A program made the position numbers and the translations under genes. Of a DNA stretch of 64,000 bases, positions 37,001 to 50,000 are shown one piece after another. The notes beneath the pieces are model-generated. The model was not told where the DNA came from. It did not search any database and saw nothing but the letters and a program-made list of their open reading frames with translations. Each line of letters starts with the position of its first letter. Positions within the stretch are counted from its first letter, which is position 1. This stretch comes from Paragorgia papillata. Taxonomy: Eukaryota > Cnidaria > Anthozoa > Scleralcyonacea > Coralliidae. The DNA lies in the NCBI GenBank assembly GCA_035771165.1, contig JAWNZC010000111.1:558001-622000 (forward strand), read 5' to 3'.

Positions 37001-38236
37001 CAACAATTTTGTCCAGGATTGTCTGAAAATGACGAGTTTAGGATTTTTCAATAAAACACAGCATTTTAACTTTGTAACATTGCAAAATATATACAGTTTA
37101 ATAAAAGAGCCCCCATCTCTGCTCCCCCTTACCCCCTCAATGGGGAAGGGATCACTGGAGCAGAGTCTCTGCAGAGTTCCCACCCGCACCGGTACCACCC
37201 GCACGAGAGCTCTATTTAATTAGCATATTCACCAAACCTTCTATACCCCACAAACAATTTGTTGTTCATGCATGTGGGAGCGTATTTATGTCATTTTCGA
37301 GCAAACTGCGCAGAATCGCCGCACCCAAATTGTTTTTTTCTTCGATTTTGTTTAATTCGTCATTTTCAGACAGTCTGAAAATGACGAGTTTAGGATTTTT
37401 CAATAAAACACAGCATTTTAACTTTGTAACATTGCAAAATATATACAGTTTAATAAAAGAGCCCCCATCTCTGCTCCCCCTTACCCCCTCAATGGGGAAG
37501 GGATCACTGGAGCAGAGTCTCTGCAGAGTTCCCACCCGCACCGGTACCACCCGCACGAGAGCTCTATTTAATTAGCATATTCACCAAACCTTCTATACCC
37601 CACAAACAATTTGTTGTTCATGCATGTGGGAGCGTATTTATGTCATTTTCGAGCAAACTGCGCAGAATCGCCGCACCCAAATTGTTTTTTTCTTCGATTT
37701 TGTTTAATTCGTCATTTTCAGACAATCCTGGACAAAAGTGCTTGGGACACTATGCGAAAATCGTCAAAATCGGCAAAGTGGCCCAACAATTTTGTCCAGG
37801 ATTGTCTGAAAATGACGAGTTTAGGATTTTTCAATAAAAGACAGCATTTTAACTTTGTAACATTGCAAAATATATACAGTTTAATAAAAGAGCCCCCATC
37901 TCTGCTCCCCCTTACCCCCTCAATGGGGAAGGGATCACTGGAGCAGAGTCTCTGCAGAGTTCCCATCCGCACCGGTACCACCCGCACGAGAGCTCTATTT
38001 AATTAGCATATTCACCAAACCTTCTATACCCCACAAACAATTTGTTGTTCATGCATGTGGGAGCGTATTTATGTCATTTTCGAGCAAACTGCGCAGAATC
38101 GCCGCACCCAAATTGTTTTTTTCTTCGATTTTGTTTAATTCGTCATTTTCAGACAATCCTGGACAAAAGTGCTTGGGACACTATGCGAAAATCGTCAAAA
38201 TCGGCAAAGTGGCCCAACAATTTTGTCCAGGATTGT
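31036..38236. repeat. Satellite array of 352/431-bp units
   Basis: Seventeen full units plus partial ends. Intervals between equivalent points are 352 bp (eight units) or 429-434 bp (nine units). The difference is a 79-bp segment inside an inverted repeat. Units are nearly identical otherwise, with sporadic changes (for example a 3-bp gain near 31920 and a TC loss near 34740). Unit length is not a multiple of three, and both strands are open only because stops are rare, so coding is unlikely. Confidence 0.95.
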
Positions 38237-38346
38237 AGGTCTCAGAAGTATCCCCTGGAAATCAACATTATCCTACGATAGTGAAATAAGCAAGAAGGAA
38301 GCTAATTGATACTTTAGTGTCGCAATGAATTATTCTCAGATTGTAG

Positions 38347-38540
38347 TTTCTGGTCAGAAACATCATTTTCACCGATAATTTGGCATTTGGAGCCTGATTT
38401 CAGAAAAAAACTTTTTTCGACTCAGAATGGCGAGATAAGCGTTTTTCATCATTTTGAACGTGGCAAAACGGCCAAAATCGAAAAGTTAAGGGAATCATTC
38501 CAAATGTGTTGTTTTGCTAGTTTCTCGCCAGAAACATTGA
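38347..38540. repeat. 173-bp repeat, left portion before the LINE
   Basis: Starts TTTCTGGTCAGAAACATC and matches the tandem repeats at 42742-43160. The copy is broken at about 38540 by the LINE. Confidence 0.85.
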
Positions 38541-38639
38541 GTTACATGAGTGCGCCGTGTGTGGCTGCACCTTTTCAGTTCTCGAGTTTTATAGTATTAG
38601 TATTGGACGATAGTTTAAATTTGTATGAAATGGTCCAGA

Positions 38640-41600
38640 TCGGACTTACTGTCCTACTCTACGACTAAATATGATATTGATTATGATGTTAAAACGATAC
38701 TTGAGGAGGCTCATATCGGGAAGGAACCTAAATGCGTAGGAAAGTTCGAAAGCCAACGCGACGTGGAAGGCGAGCTGGAAAGAAGAAAGTATGTGAACTT
38801 TATCAACAGAGAAACACTCAAGAATCAGAATATCGAAGTATTCCAGTCGGTATTACCGACCGATCTTATGGCGGGATTAATCGAGAGAAAGATCTTCCGG
38901 TTAGACCTCAGTATTATAAAGCCATTTCAACGAGGAAGGAAGCTAACCTGCCTTCGGTATTGCTTGCCAATGTCAGATCGCTGCGTAGCAAAGTCGATGA
39001 AGTAGGGGTTGTTTCTCGTACAAACAATGTAAACGTTGTGTGCCTGACTGAGGCGTGGCTGGACGATGAAATTTCAGATTCTTATGTAGGTATACCAGGT
39101 TATTTTATAATAAGGAGAGACAGAACAAGCACGGTGAGAGATCATGGCGGTGGGGTTTGTGTATACGTTAAAGAGGACATGCCGCGTGGAGGAGAATATG
39201 TCTGGAAAATGAAGCAGCGAAGGAGGTGGAAAGTATATGGATTCAATTAACACCTGAGCGAGCAATTAGAACTGGTAGTACTATTCTTGTAGCATGTATT
39301 TATCACCCAACCTGGGCAGATCAAAATCAAAATTTATTACTGTACGAACACATCCAACTAAATGTAGACACTTTTCTCAGTAAACACCCTTCTGGATTAG
39401 TTATAATAACTGGTGACTTTAACCCTACTTCTACTGGATTTCGCTCAGCTGAAGTTACACGTGCATGCTCTTTAAAACAGCGAGTAAGTTTCCGTACACG
39501 GGATTCTGGCATTTTGGATTTGATTTTTACAAATAAGTCGGATTTATATGACACACAAATTCAATTGCCCAAAATCGGAAATAGCGACCACTACACCGTA
39601 CTGATAACTCCCAAATGGCATCTAGGGCGGAAAATTGATAACACCCGAGGATCTAAAGTGTATAGAAGAGACCTTAGGGAAAGTAACTGGAAAGCTTTTG
39701 GCTCTTGGTTGGTAAGAGAGTCGTGGCATGATACCTTCAATGAGTCTGATTGCCAAAGTAAATATGATAATTTCATGCAGAAAATGAATAGTGCTATAGA
39801 TTTGTTTCTGCCTTTAAAAAGATCTAAAGTGAACAAAAGTGATAAGCCATGGATAACAAATCAAATTAAGAAATGGATTAAGAAAAGACAAAAGGCCTTT
39901 TGTCAGTATGGAAAACTCTCTAGTGAGTATAAGAAATGGCGGAATAAAATTAGAGCAAAACTGAAAACATGCAGAAGAGACTTTTATGCAAATCAGATGA
40001 ACGATTGTATCGGATCAAACATATGCAAATGGTGGAAAACAATTAAAAACTTAACTTGTGATGTAGCCTCCCCACCATGGAGTCGGTACTTAATGGGGCA
40101 AACCGGACATACAACTCCTGTGGAATTAGCGAATGAAATAAACTCCTTCTTTTTGGAACTGACTAAAGATTTCCAACCATTAGCACAGCCTTTAGATGTC
40201 CGGGAACTACCTGTGCCACCAAATTTAAAAGCCACACCCCACCAAATCCAAACAAAGCTGAATGCAGTAAATAGTAGGAAGGCTGTTGGCCCTGACAATC
40301 TTAACAACAGAATCCTAAAAGAATTTCCCGAAGAACTTAGCGTCGTCCTCGCAGATATTTACAACACCTCGTTAACTCAAACCTATGTTCCTGACTTGTT
40401 AAAAGCGTCAACTATTGTTCCAATTCCCAAGATACTACCGCCAAAAACAATCGAAGAAGATCTTAGACCCATTAGCCTTACATGTCAGATAAGTAAAGTT
40501 TTTTAAGGCCTAACTCTAGATAGATTAATGCCGGAAGTTGAACAACATATCGATACTAAACAATTTGCAAACAAAGGAAAATCAACTAAAGACGCCTTAG
40601 TGAGTACTCTTCACAATATTCATACTGGAATAGATAATGAGATACAGCTGTTAGGATTTTCTTTACTGATTTTACAAAAGGTTTTGACCTAATTGACCAT
40701 AACATTCTGGTCGATAAACTTGTAAAACTCGGAGTAAGTGATGTCCTAATACGGTGGATTGCAGCCTTTTTAACAAACCGCAAACAACGTGTAAAAGTAG
40801 ATGAGTCTTTTCTGAGTGGAAATATCCAAAAGGAGGAATACCGCAATGCACAAAATTAGGCCCGTTATTGTTTGTAATAATGGTTAACGACTTGGTTAAA
40901 AATTGGCCGGGAAGGGCAAAGTTTGTCGACGATTTAGCCGTAGTAGAAACAATCCCGCGGAACTCAATAAGCGTGATGGATTTGGTAGCAAGAGAAATTC
41001 AACAGTATTGCATAGATCATAAAATGAAGTTACACCCCAAGAAATGTAAGGAGATGTTTGTAAATTTTATGAAAAACCCGAATATATTAAGTAGGGATAT
41101 AGTCGTTAATGGCACCCAAATAGAATCCGTTGATGCGTATAAATTGTTAGGCGTTATGCTCGAAAGTAATCTTAAATGGAATAGGCAAGTTGATGATAAA
41201 ACTAAAAAGGCGTGTAAAAGATTGTATGCATTAAGAGTACTAAAGAAAGCTGGATTGCAGGAAAGAGAACTTGTTCTAGTGTATAGGTCCATGATTCGAC
41301 CTGTTCTAGAATATGCTGTTGAAGCCTGGTCTGACCTCTCACAGTACCTAAGCGACAAACTGGAAAGAGTACAGAAAAGGGCCCTCCGAATTATATATCC
41401 TGGTAGTGACTATGGCGAAGCATTAAAGACCTCTAATTTAGAAAGTCTTAAGGACAGGAGAGTAGACCTATGTAAGAAGTATATGAATAGACTTAAAGAT
41501 CCGTCCCATACTCTACATAATTTAACGAAAACATCCCATACGAACACGCACGGTTATACCTTAAGATCAGGAAACCAGAACCAAATAGGAGTAAGAAAGA

Positions 41601-41647
41601 TCCGGACTGATAGATGCAAAAAAATTTTAACATATAGATATAAATAG
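38640..41647 (+). pseudogene. LINE ORF2: EEP endonuclease plus reverse transcriptase, decayed
   Basis: Split over several frames. The endonuclease is seen as LANVRSLRSKVDEV and VVCLTEAWLDDE (to 39250), then ITGDFNPTS and GNSDHYTV in the next frame. The RT follows with SRKAVGPDNLNNRILKEF and LRPISLTCQISKVF up to a stop at 40506, a shifted stretch with a TDFTKGFDLIDHN-like motif A, and from 40868 the catalytic FVDDLAV box and the SMIRPVLEYAVEAW thumb region. The many stops and shifts show it is inactive. Confidence 0.8.
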
Positions 41648-41699
41648 TAACAATAATTTTAACTTATAATATCTTCCTTTCACACAGTATATATATATA

Positions 41700-42610
41700 T
41701 TTATTATATAGCATGCTATCGGATATGAGCTTTTGCGTAATCTGATTGGTTCCCTACTACTAGGCTATCAGCTCATATCCTGCTAGTAGAGGAAAAACAA
41801 GATGGCGGCATGTTTTTTTAAACTGCCGAAAAGAGTTGAAATTGACGGATTTTTATACAGAAAAACATCAACACCCTCAAACCAATGTATAAAAAAACAA
41901 TATTGTGTAAAAATACATTAACAAATACACAATTTAGCATGTCAAATGGTAAAATTCACCTAAAAATTACGTCTTTTTACTTCAAACACCCGACTAAATT
42001 AATGGGTTGATATTAATTTGTTGCCAAACAAAGAAACTCACGGTTAAAATCAAGCTTACAGCACACATTTCGTAGGAGATCACCAGTAAAGAGACTTTTT
42101 TTATTTAGATAATAAGCATTTGGAGTAGTAAAAAGCATGTTTTTTTTCCAAAACAACCAACTAAATAATTTAGTTTCACTGCCGAAGGTGTTTCAGTTTC
42201 ATTTTTGCATGAAATCAAAACCTTTTTCACGACAGCAACGCTAATACAAACAACTGACCCACCTTTTGACTTCATAAAGGTACCTTTTAATCTTTTTTGT
42301 TGATCTGCTTAACACACTTTTTGCCTCTCGCGGAGCAACATTTATACAACATTTCGAAGCTGTTTACCGAACAGCTCAGCGAGAAACTTTATTTGAACGC
42401 ATCATTACGCATGGCGGAAGTATTAAGTTGCCTATGCCGGAGGTTTGTTGTTTCAAACATTTCGCTGTAATTTTGTCTCTTGTACAGTGCTTGGCTATAT
42501 AATAAAACAGTTATACCATTCGCTCTCGTTGTATACGAACTAATAGCCAACTCGGCGAAGCGCCTCGTTGGCTATGAGCTCATATACAACTCGAGCTCAT
42601 GGTATACCTG
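41700..42610. other. Palindrome-rich non-coding insert
   Basis: Holds GGATATGAGC / GCTCATATCC near 41717-41780 and ATGAGCTCATAT plus CGGCGAAGCGCCTCG near 42550-42590. No coding frame. Possibly a non-autonomous foldback element inserted into the LINE 3' UTR; similar ATATATATTT on both edges could be a target duplication. Limits are approximate. Confidence 0.4.
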
Positions 42611-42741
42611 TTAAATATATATTTGTAAATAAAATTATCCTAGTATAAGCATAAAATAGTTTAAGTAACTTGTAAATCGCTTACAATTTAATCCTGTAAT
42701 TACAAGAAGCGAAATAAACGAGAAATAATAATAATAATAAT

Positions 42742-43165
42742 AATTTGGCATTTCGAGGTTTATTTCAGAAAAAAACTTTTCTCGACTCAGAATGGCGAGA
42801 TAAGCGTTTTTCAACATTTTGAAGGTGGCAAAACTGCCAAAATCGAAAAGTTGAGGGAATCATTCCAAATGTGTTGTTTTGCTAGTTTCTGGTCAGAAAC
42901 ATCTTTTTCACCGATAATTTGGTATTTGGAGCCTTATTTCAGAAAAAACATTTTTTGGCTCAGAATGGCGAGATAAGCGTTTTTCAACATTTTGAACGTG
43001 GCAAAACTGCCAAAATCGAAAAGTTGAGGGAATCATTCCAAATGTGTTGTTTTGCTAGTTTCTGGTCAGAAACATCACTTTCACAGATAATTTGGCATTT
43101 GGAGCCTTATTTCAGAAAAAAAAAATTCGACTCAGAATGGCGAGATAAGCGTTTTTTCATCATTT
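42742..43165. repeat. 173-bp tandem repeat, right portion
   Basis: About 2.4 copies with TTTCTGGTCAGAAAC at 42886 and 43059 (173 bp apart). Same family as 38347-38540. Confidence 0.9.
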
Positions 43166-43189
43166 TTTGTTTTTTCATCATGTTAAGCA

Positions 43190-43232
43190 GGATATCTCAC
43201 TCATTCGCTTCGCTCACTTGTAAGATATCCTG
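43190..43232. repeat. Imperfect palindrome (CAGGATATCT ... AGATATCCTG)
   Basis: 10-bp inverted arms around ATTCGCTTCGCTCAC. Similar short palindromes with TTCGCTTCGCTC or CACTTCGTTCG occur inside the Maverick. Confidence 0.5.
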
Positions 43233-43992
43233 GTCAACACTCTAAATAGATTTCATATTCAGGAGCTGCGAAGCTGGGAGGGTTAATATATTGTTGAGAT
43301 TACTCGAATAGCGTATGGGTAAGAATGCGTATGGATAAGAAGGCACATGAAATGCGTCGTCCTTTGTTGTTATTGGTAACTTTCAATTAAAAATAATAAA
43401 ATAATATTTTTTAATTTGAGCAAGACCCCTCAAATTGCCTAAAATTAAGAATGAGTTTTTATGCTTTAAGTTTACAATTTATAAATATTAAATACCCTTT
43501 AGCACTTAATAAAATAATTTATGATTTATATAAATTTTAATAATGTAGTTAATAATTGTCTACATTAGATAATTTTAAGGTATTTGGATAATATAAAGAT
43601 ACCATAATTATCTGAAATAGATTTTGATTAATTTATTAATAAAACTACCAGCTGTTCACCACACTGCATAGTAATTTACATTAATTGCAGTTCAAACATT
43701 AGAATACAAAAATAAAACATGATTACAAAATATGTATCGTTCCTTGTATAATAAATAGCAAGAATTATTTCCCTCGTGAACTTACCTCAGTTGAACCTCA
43801 GTTGAACCTCAATTGTACTTATCACTTGGAGTTGTCCCGAAGCCTGAGAACGAGGTTGCTTTTCTATAACTTCAATTCAAAAAACAGGTTTTAGGCAAGG
43901 TGGATACCTAATAAATTAATTTCTCTGTAAAACTAAGTTAACAGAAGAACTAATTTGCCGGGCACCTTCCCCCAAGCTGACATCAGAGAAGA
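43233..43992. other. AT-rich spacer, nothing recognised
   Basis: No open frame or repeat of note before the satellite starts; the last 200 bp have a mild CTCAGTTGAACCTCA duplication at about 43785-43810. Confidence 0.5.
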
Positions 43993-44012
43993 ATGACCGT
44001 ACAGTCACATGA

Positions 44013-47000
44013 AGGAAGATTATTCTGTTTAAAATCATCTTGCTACAGCAGCCAGATGGTAGTTAGGAAGGCTATTCAGCTTAAATCATCTTCGTACAGC
44101 AGCCAGATAGGAGTTAGGAAGGTTATTCAGCTTAAATCGCCTTGGTACAGCAGCTGTCAGATGGTAGTTAGGAAGGTTATTCAGCTTAAATCATCTTGGT
44201 GCAGCCGCCAGATAGTGGTTAGGAAGGTTATTCAGTTTTAAATCATCTTAGTACAGCAGGCAGATGGTAGTTAAGAGGGCTATTCAGCTTAAATCATCTT
44301 GGTACAGCAGCCAGATTGGAGTTAGGAAGGTTATTCAGCTTAAATCGCCTTGGTACAGCAGCTGCCAGATGGTAGTTAGGAAGGTTATTCAGCTTAAATC
44401 ACCTTGGTACAGCAGCCAGGTGGTGGTTATAGGAAGGTTATTCAGTTAAAAAATTATCTTGGTACGGCAGCCAGATGGTGGTTATAGGAAGGTTATTCAG
44501 TTAAAAAATTATCTTGGTACAGCAGCCAGATGGTGGTTAGGAAGGTTATTCAGTTAAAAATCATCTTGGTACAGCAGCGAGATGGTGGTTAGGAAGGTTA
44601 TTCAGTTAAAAATTATCTTGGTACAGCAGCCAGATGGTAGTTAGCAAGGTTATTCAGTTTAAAATCATCTTGGTACAGCAGCCAGATGGTAGTTAGGAAG
44701 GTTATTCAGTTTTAAATCATCTTGGTACAGCAGCCAGATGGTTGTTAAGAGGGTTATTCAGCTTAAATCATCTTGGTACAGCAGCCAGATAGGAGTTAGG
44801 AAGGTTATTCAGCTTAAATCGCCTTGGTACAGCAGCTGCCAGATGGTAGTTATGAAGGTTATTCAGCTGAAATCGCCTTGGTACAGCAGCCAGGTGGTGG
44901 TTATAGGAAGGTTATTCAGTTAAAAAATTATCTTGGTACAGCAGCCAGATGGTGGTTATAGGAAGGTTATTCAGTTAAAAAATTATCTTGGTACAGCAGC
45001 CAGATGGTGGTTAGGAAGGTTATTCAGTTAAAAATCCTCTTGGTACAGCAGCCAGATGGTGGTTAGGAAGGTTATTCAGTTAAAAATTATCTTGCTACAG
45101 CAGCCAGATGGTGGTTAGGAAGGTTATTCAGTTAAAAATCGCCTTGGTACAGCAGCCAGATGGGAGTTAGCAAGCTTATTCAGTTTTAAATCATCTTGGT
45201 ACAGCAGCCAGATGGTAGTTAGGAAAGTTATTCAGCTTAAATCATCTTAGCCAGACAGTGGTTAAGAAGGTTATTCAGTTTCAAATCATCTTGGTACAGT
45301 AGCCAGATGGTGGTTATAGGAAGGTTATTCAGTTAAAAAATTATCTTCGTACAGCAGACAGATGGTAGTTAGCAAGGTTATTCAGTTTTAAATCATCTTG
45401 GTGCAGCAGCCAGATGGTAGTTAGGAAAGTTATTCAGCTTAAATCGCCTTGGTACAGCAGCTTCCAGATGGTAGTTAAGAGGGTTATTCAGCTTAAATCA
45501 TCTTGGTATAGCAGCCAGATAGGAATTAGGAAGGTTATTCAGCTTAAATCGCGTTGGTACAGCAGCTGCCAGATGGTAGTTAGGAAGGTTATTCAGCTTA
45601 AATCATCTTGGTACAGCCGCCAAATAGTGGTTAGGACGGTTATTCAGTTTTAAATCATTTTAGTACAGCAGGCAGATGGTAGTTAAGAGGGTTATTCAGC
45701 TTAAATCATCTTGGTACAGCAGCCAGGTGGTGGTTATAGGAAGGTTATTCAGTTAAAAAATTATCTTGGTACGGCAGCCAGATGGTGGTTATAGGAAGGT
45801 TATACAGTTAAAAATCATCTTGGTACAGCAGCCAGATGGTGGTTAGGAACGTTATTCAGTTAAAAATTATCTTGGTACAGCAGCCAGATGGTAGTTAGCA
45901 AGGTTATTCAGTTTAAAATCATCTTGGTACAGCAGCCAGATGGTAGTTAGGAAGGTTATTCAGTTTTAAATCATCTTGGTACAGCAGCCAGATGGTTGTT
46001 AAGAGGGTTATTCAGCTTAAATCATCTTGGTACAGCAGCCAGATAGGAGTTAGGAAGGTTATTCAGCTTAAATTGCCTTGGTACAGCAGCTGCCAGATGG
46101 TAGTTAGGAAGGTTATTCAGCTGAAATCCCCTTGGTACAGCAGCCAGGTGGTGGTTATAAGAAGGTTATTCAGTTAAAAAATTATCTTGGTACAGCAGCC
46201 AGATGGTGGTTATAGGAAGGTTATTCAGTTAAAAAATTATCTTGGTACAGCAGCCGGATGGTGGTTAGGAAGGTTATTCAATTAAAAATCCTCTTGGTAC
46301 AGCAGCCAGATGGTGGTTAGGAAGGTTATTCAGTTAAAAAATTATCTTGGTAAAGCAGCCAGATGGTGGTTAGGAAGGTTATTCAGTTAAACATTATCTT
46401 GGTACAGCCGCCAGATGGTAGTTAGGAAGGTTATTCAGTTAAAAATTACCTTGGTACAGCAGCCAGATGGTGGTTAGCAAGGTTATTCAGTTAAAAATCA
46501 TCTTGGTACAGCAGCCAGATGGTTGTTAGGAAGGCTATTCAGTCAAAAATGATCTTGGTACAGCAGCCAGATGGTAGTTAGGAAGGTTATTCAGTTAAAA
46601 ACTTTCTTGGTACAGCAGCCAGATGGAAGTTAGGAAGGTTATTCAGCTTAAATCATCTTAGCCAGATAGTGGTTAAGAAGGTTATTCAGTTTCAAATCAT
46701 CTTGGTACAGTAGCCAGATGGTGGTTAGCAAGGTTATTCAGTTAAAAGTTATCTTGTAAAGCAGTCAGATGGAAGTTAGGAAGGTTATTCGGTTAAAAAT
46801 CATCTTGGTACAGCAGCCAGATGGTGGTTAGGAAGGTTATTCAGTTAAAAATATCTTGGTACAGCAGCCAGGTGGTGGTTATACGAAGGTTATTCAGTTA
46901 AAAAATTATCTTGGCACAGCAGCCAGATGGTGGTTATAGGAAGGTTATTAAGTAAAAAATGATCTTCGTACAGCAGCCAGATGGTGGTTAGGAAGGTTAT

Positions 47001-50000
47001 TCAGTTACAAATTATCTTGGTACAGCAGCCAGATGGTAGTTAGGAAGGTTATTCAGTTTTAAATCATCTTGGTACAGCAGCCAGATGGTTGTTAAGAGGG
47101 TTATTCAGCTTAAATCATCTTGGTACAGCAGCCAGATAGGAGTTAGGAAGGTTATTCAGCTTAAATCGCCCTGGTACAGCAGCTGCCAGATGGTACTTAG
47201 GAAGGTTATTCAGCTGAAATCGCCTTGGTACAGCAGCCAGATGGTGGTTATACGAAGGTTATTCAGTTAAAAAATTATCTTGGCACAGCAGCCAGATGGT
47301 GCTTATAGGAAGGTTATTCAGTTAAAAAATGATCTTGGTACAGCAGCCAGATGGTGGTTAGGAAGGTTATTCAGTTAAAAATTATCTTGGTACAGCAGCC
47401 AGATGGTGGTTATAGGAAGGTTATTCAGTTAAAAAATGATCTTGGTACAGCAGCCAGATGGTGGTTAGGAAGGTTATTCAGTTAAAAATTATCTTGGTAC
47501 AGCAGCCAGATGGTGGTTATAGGAAGGTTATTTAGTTAAAAAATTATATTGGTAAAGCAGCCAGACGGTGGTTAGGAAGGTTATTCAATTAAAAATTATC
47601 TTGGTACAGCAGCCAGATGGTGGTTAGGAAGGTTATTCAGTTAAAAATTACCTTGGTACAGCAGCCAGATGGTGGTTAGCAAGGTTATTCAGTTAAAAAT
47701 CATCTTGGTACAGCAGCCAGATGGTGGTTAGGAAGGCTATTCAGTCAAAAATGATCTTGGTACAGCAGCCAGATGGTAGTTAGCAAGGTTATTCAGTTTA
47801 AAATCATCTTGGTACAGCAGCCAGATGGTAGTTAGGAAGGTTATTCAGTTTTAAATCATCTTGGTACAGCAGCCAGATGGTTGTTAAGAGGGTTATTCAG
47901 CTTAAATCATCTTGGTACAGCAGCCAGATAGGAGTTAGGAAGGTTATTCAGCTTAAATCGCCCTGGTACAGCAGCTGCCAGATGGTACTTAGGAAGGTTA
48001 TTCAGCTGAAATCGCCTTGGTACAGCAGCCAGATGGTGGTTATACGAAGGTTATTCAGTTAAAAAATTATCTTGGCACAGCAGCCAGATGGTGCTTATAG
48101 GAAGGTTATTCAGTTAAAAAATGATCTTGGTACAGCAGCCAGATGGTGGTTAGGAAGGTTATTCAGTTAAAAATTATCTTGGTACAGCAGCCAGATGGTA
48201 GTTAGCAAGGTTATTCAGTTTAAAATCATCTTGGTACAGCAGCCAGATGGTAGTTAGGAAGGTTATTCAGTTTTAAATCATCTTGGTACAGCAGCCAGAT
48301 GGTTGTTAAGAGGGTTATTCAGCTTAAATCATCTTGGTACAGCAGCCAGATAGGAGTTAGGAAGGTTATTCAGCTTAAATCGCCTTGGTACAGCAGCTGC
48401 CAGATGGTAGTTATGAAGGTTATTCAGCTGAAATCGCCTTGGTACAGCAGCCAGGTGGTGGTTATAGGAAGGTTATTCAGTTAAAAAATTATCTTGGTAC
48501 AGCAGCCAGATGGTGGTTATAGGAAGGTTATTCAGTTAAAAAATTATCTTGGTACAGCAGCCAGATGGTGGTTAGGAAGGTTATTCAGTTAAAAATCCTC
48601 TTGGTACAGCAGCCAGATGGTGGTTAGGAAGGTTATTCAGTTAAAAATTATCTTGGTACAGCAGCCAGATGGTGGTTAGGAAGGTTATTCAGTTAAAAAT
48701 CGCCTTGGTACAGCAGCCAGATGGGAGTTAGCAAGCTTATTCAGTTTTAAATCATCTTGGTACAGCAGCCAGATGGTAGTTAGGAAAGTTATTCAGCTTA
48801 AATCATCTTAGCCAGACAGTGGTTAAGAAGGTTATTCAGTTTCAAATCATCTTGGTACAGTAGCCAGATGGTGGTTATAGGAAGGTTATTCAGTTAAAAA
48901 ATTATCTTCGTACAGCAGCCAGATGGTAGTTAGCAAGGTTATTCAGTTAAAAAATGATCTTGGTACAGCAGCCAGATGGTGGTTAGGAAGGTTATTCAGT
49001 TAAAAATTATCTTGGTACAGCAGCCAGATGGTGGTTATAGGAAGGTTATTTAGTTAAAAAATTATATTGGTAAAGCAGCCAGATGGTGGTTAGGAAGGTT
49101 ATTCAGTTAAAAATTACCTTGGTACAGCAGCCAGATGGTGGTTAGCAAGGTTATTCAGTTAAAAATCATCTTGGTACAGCAGCCAGATGGTGGTTAGGAA
49201 GGCTATTCAGTCAAAAATGATCTTGGTACAGCAGCCAGATGGTAGTTAGCAAGGTTATTCAGTTTAAAATCATCTTGGTACAGCAGCCAGATGGTAGTTA
49301 GGAAGGTTATTCAGTTTTAAATCATCTTGGTACAGCAGCCAGATGGTTGTTAAGAGGGTTATTCAGCTTAAATCATCTTGGTACAGCAGCCAGATAGGAG
49401 TTAGGAAGGTTATTCAGCTTAAATCGCCTTGGTACAGCAGCTGCCAGATGGTAGTTATGAAGGTTATTCAGCTGAAATCGCCTTGGTACAGCAGCCAGGT
49501 GGTGGTTATACGAAGGTTATTCAGTTAAAAAATTATCTTGGTACAGCAGCCAGATGGTGGTTATAGGAAGGTTATTCAGTTAAAAAATGATCTTGGTACA
49601 GCAGCCAGATGGTGGTTAGGAAGGTTATTCAGTTAAAAATCCTCTTGGTACAGCAGCCAGATGGTGGTTAGGAAGGTTATTCAGTTAAAAATTATCTTGG
49701 TACAGCAGCCAGATGGTGGTTAGGAAGGTTATTCAGTTAAAAATCGCCTTGGTACAGCAGCCAGATGGTAGTTAGCAAGCTTATTCAGTTTTAAATCATC
49801 TTGGTACAGCAGCCAGATGGTAGTTAGGAAAGTTATTCAGCTTAAATCATCTTAGCCAGACAGTGGTTAAGAAGGTTATTCAGTTTCAAATCATCTTGGT
49901 ACAGTAGCCAGATGGTGGTTAGCAAGGTTATTCAGTTAAAAATTAGCTTGTAAAGCAGTCAGATGGAAGTTAGGAAGGTTATTCGGTTAAAAATCATCTT

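Larger units (their letters stand above)
38541..42741 (+). mobile_element. CR1/L2-type LINE inserted in the 173-bp repeat
   Basis: Endonuclease and reverse transcriptase coding remains at 38640-41650, and a 3' end that terminates in (AAT)n at 42721-42741, as for CR1/L2-like elements. The flanks are the interrupted 173-bp repeat. About 0.9 kb of unrelated palindromic DNA (about 41700-42610) sits in its 3' UTR. Confidence 0.7.

Noticed and set aside
31351..38006. Repeated 89-96-residue open frames on both strands of the 352/431-bp satellite
   Set aside because: Unit lengths are not multiples of three, frames are open on both strands at once, and no start context or family similarity is visible; they are by-products of a stop-poor repeat.
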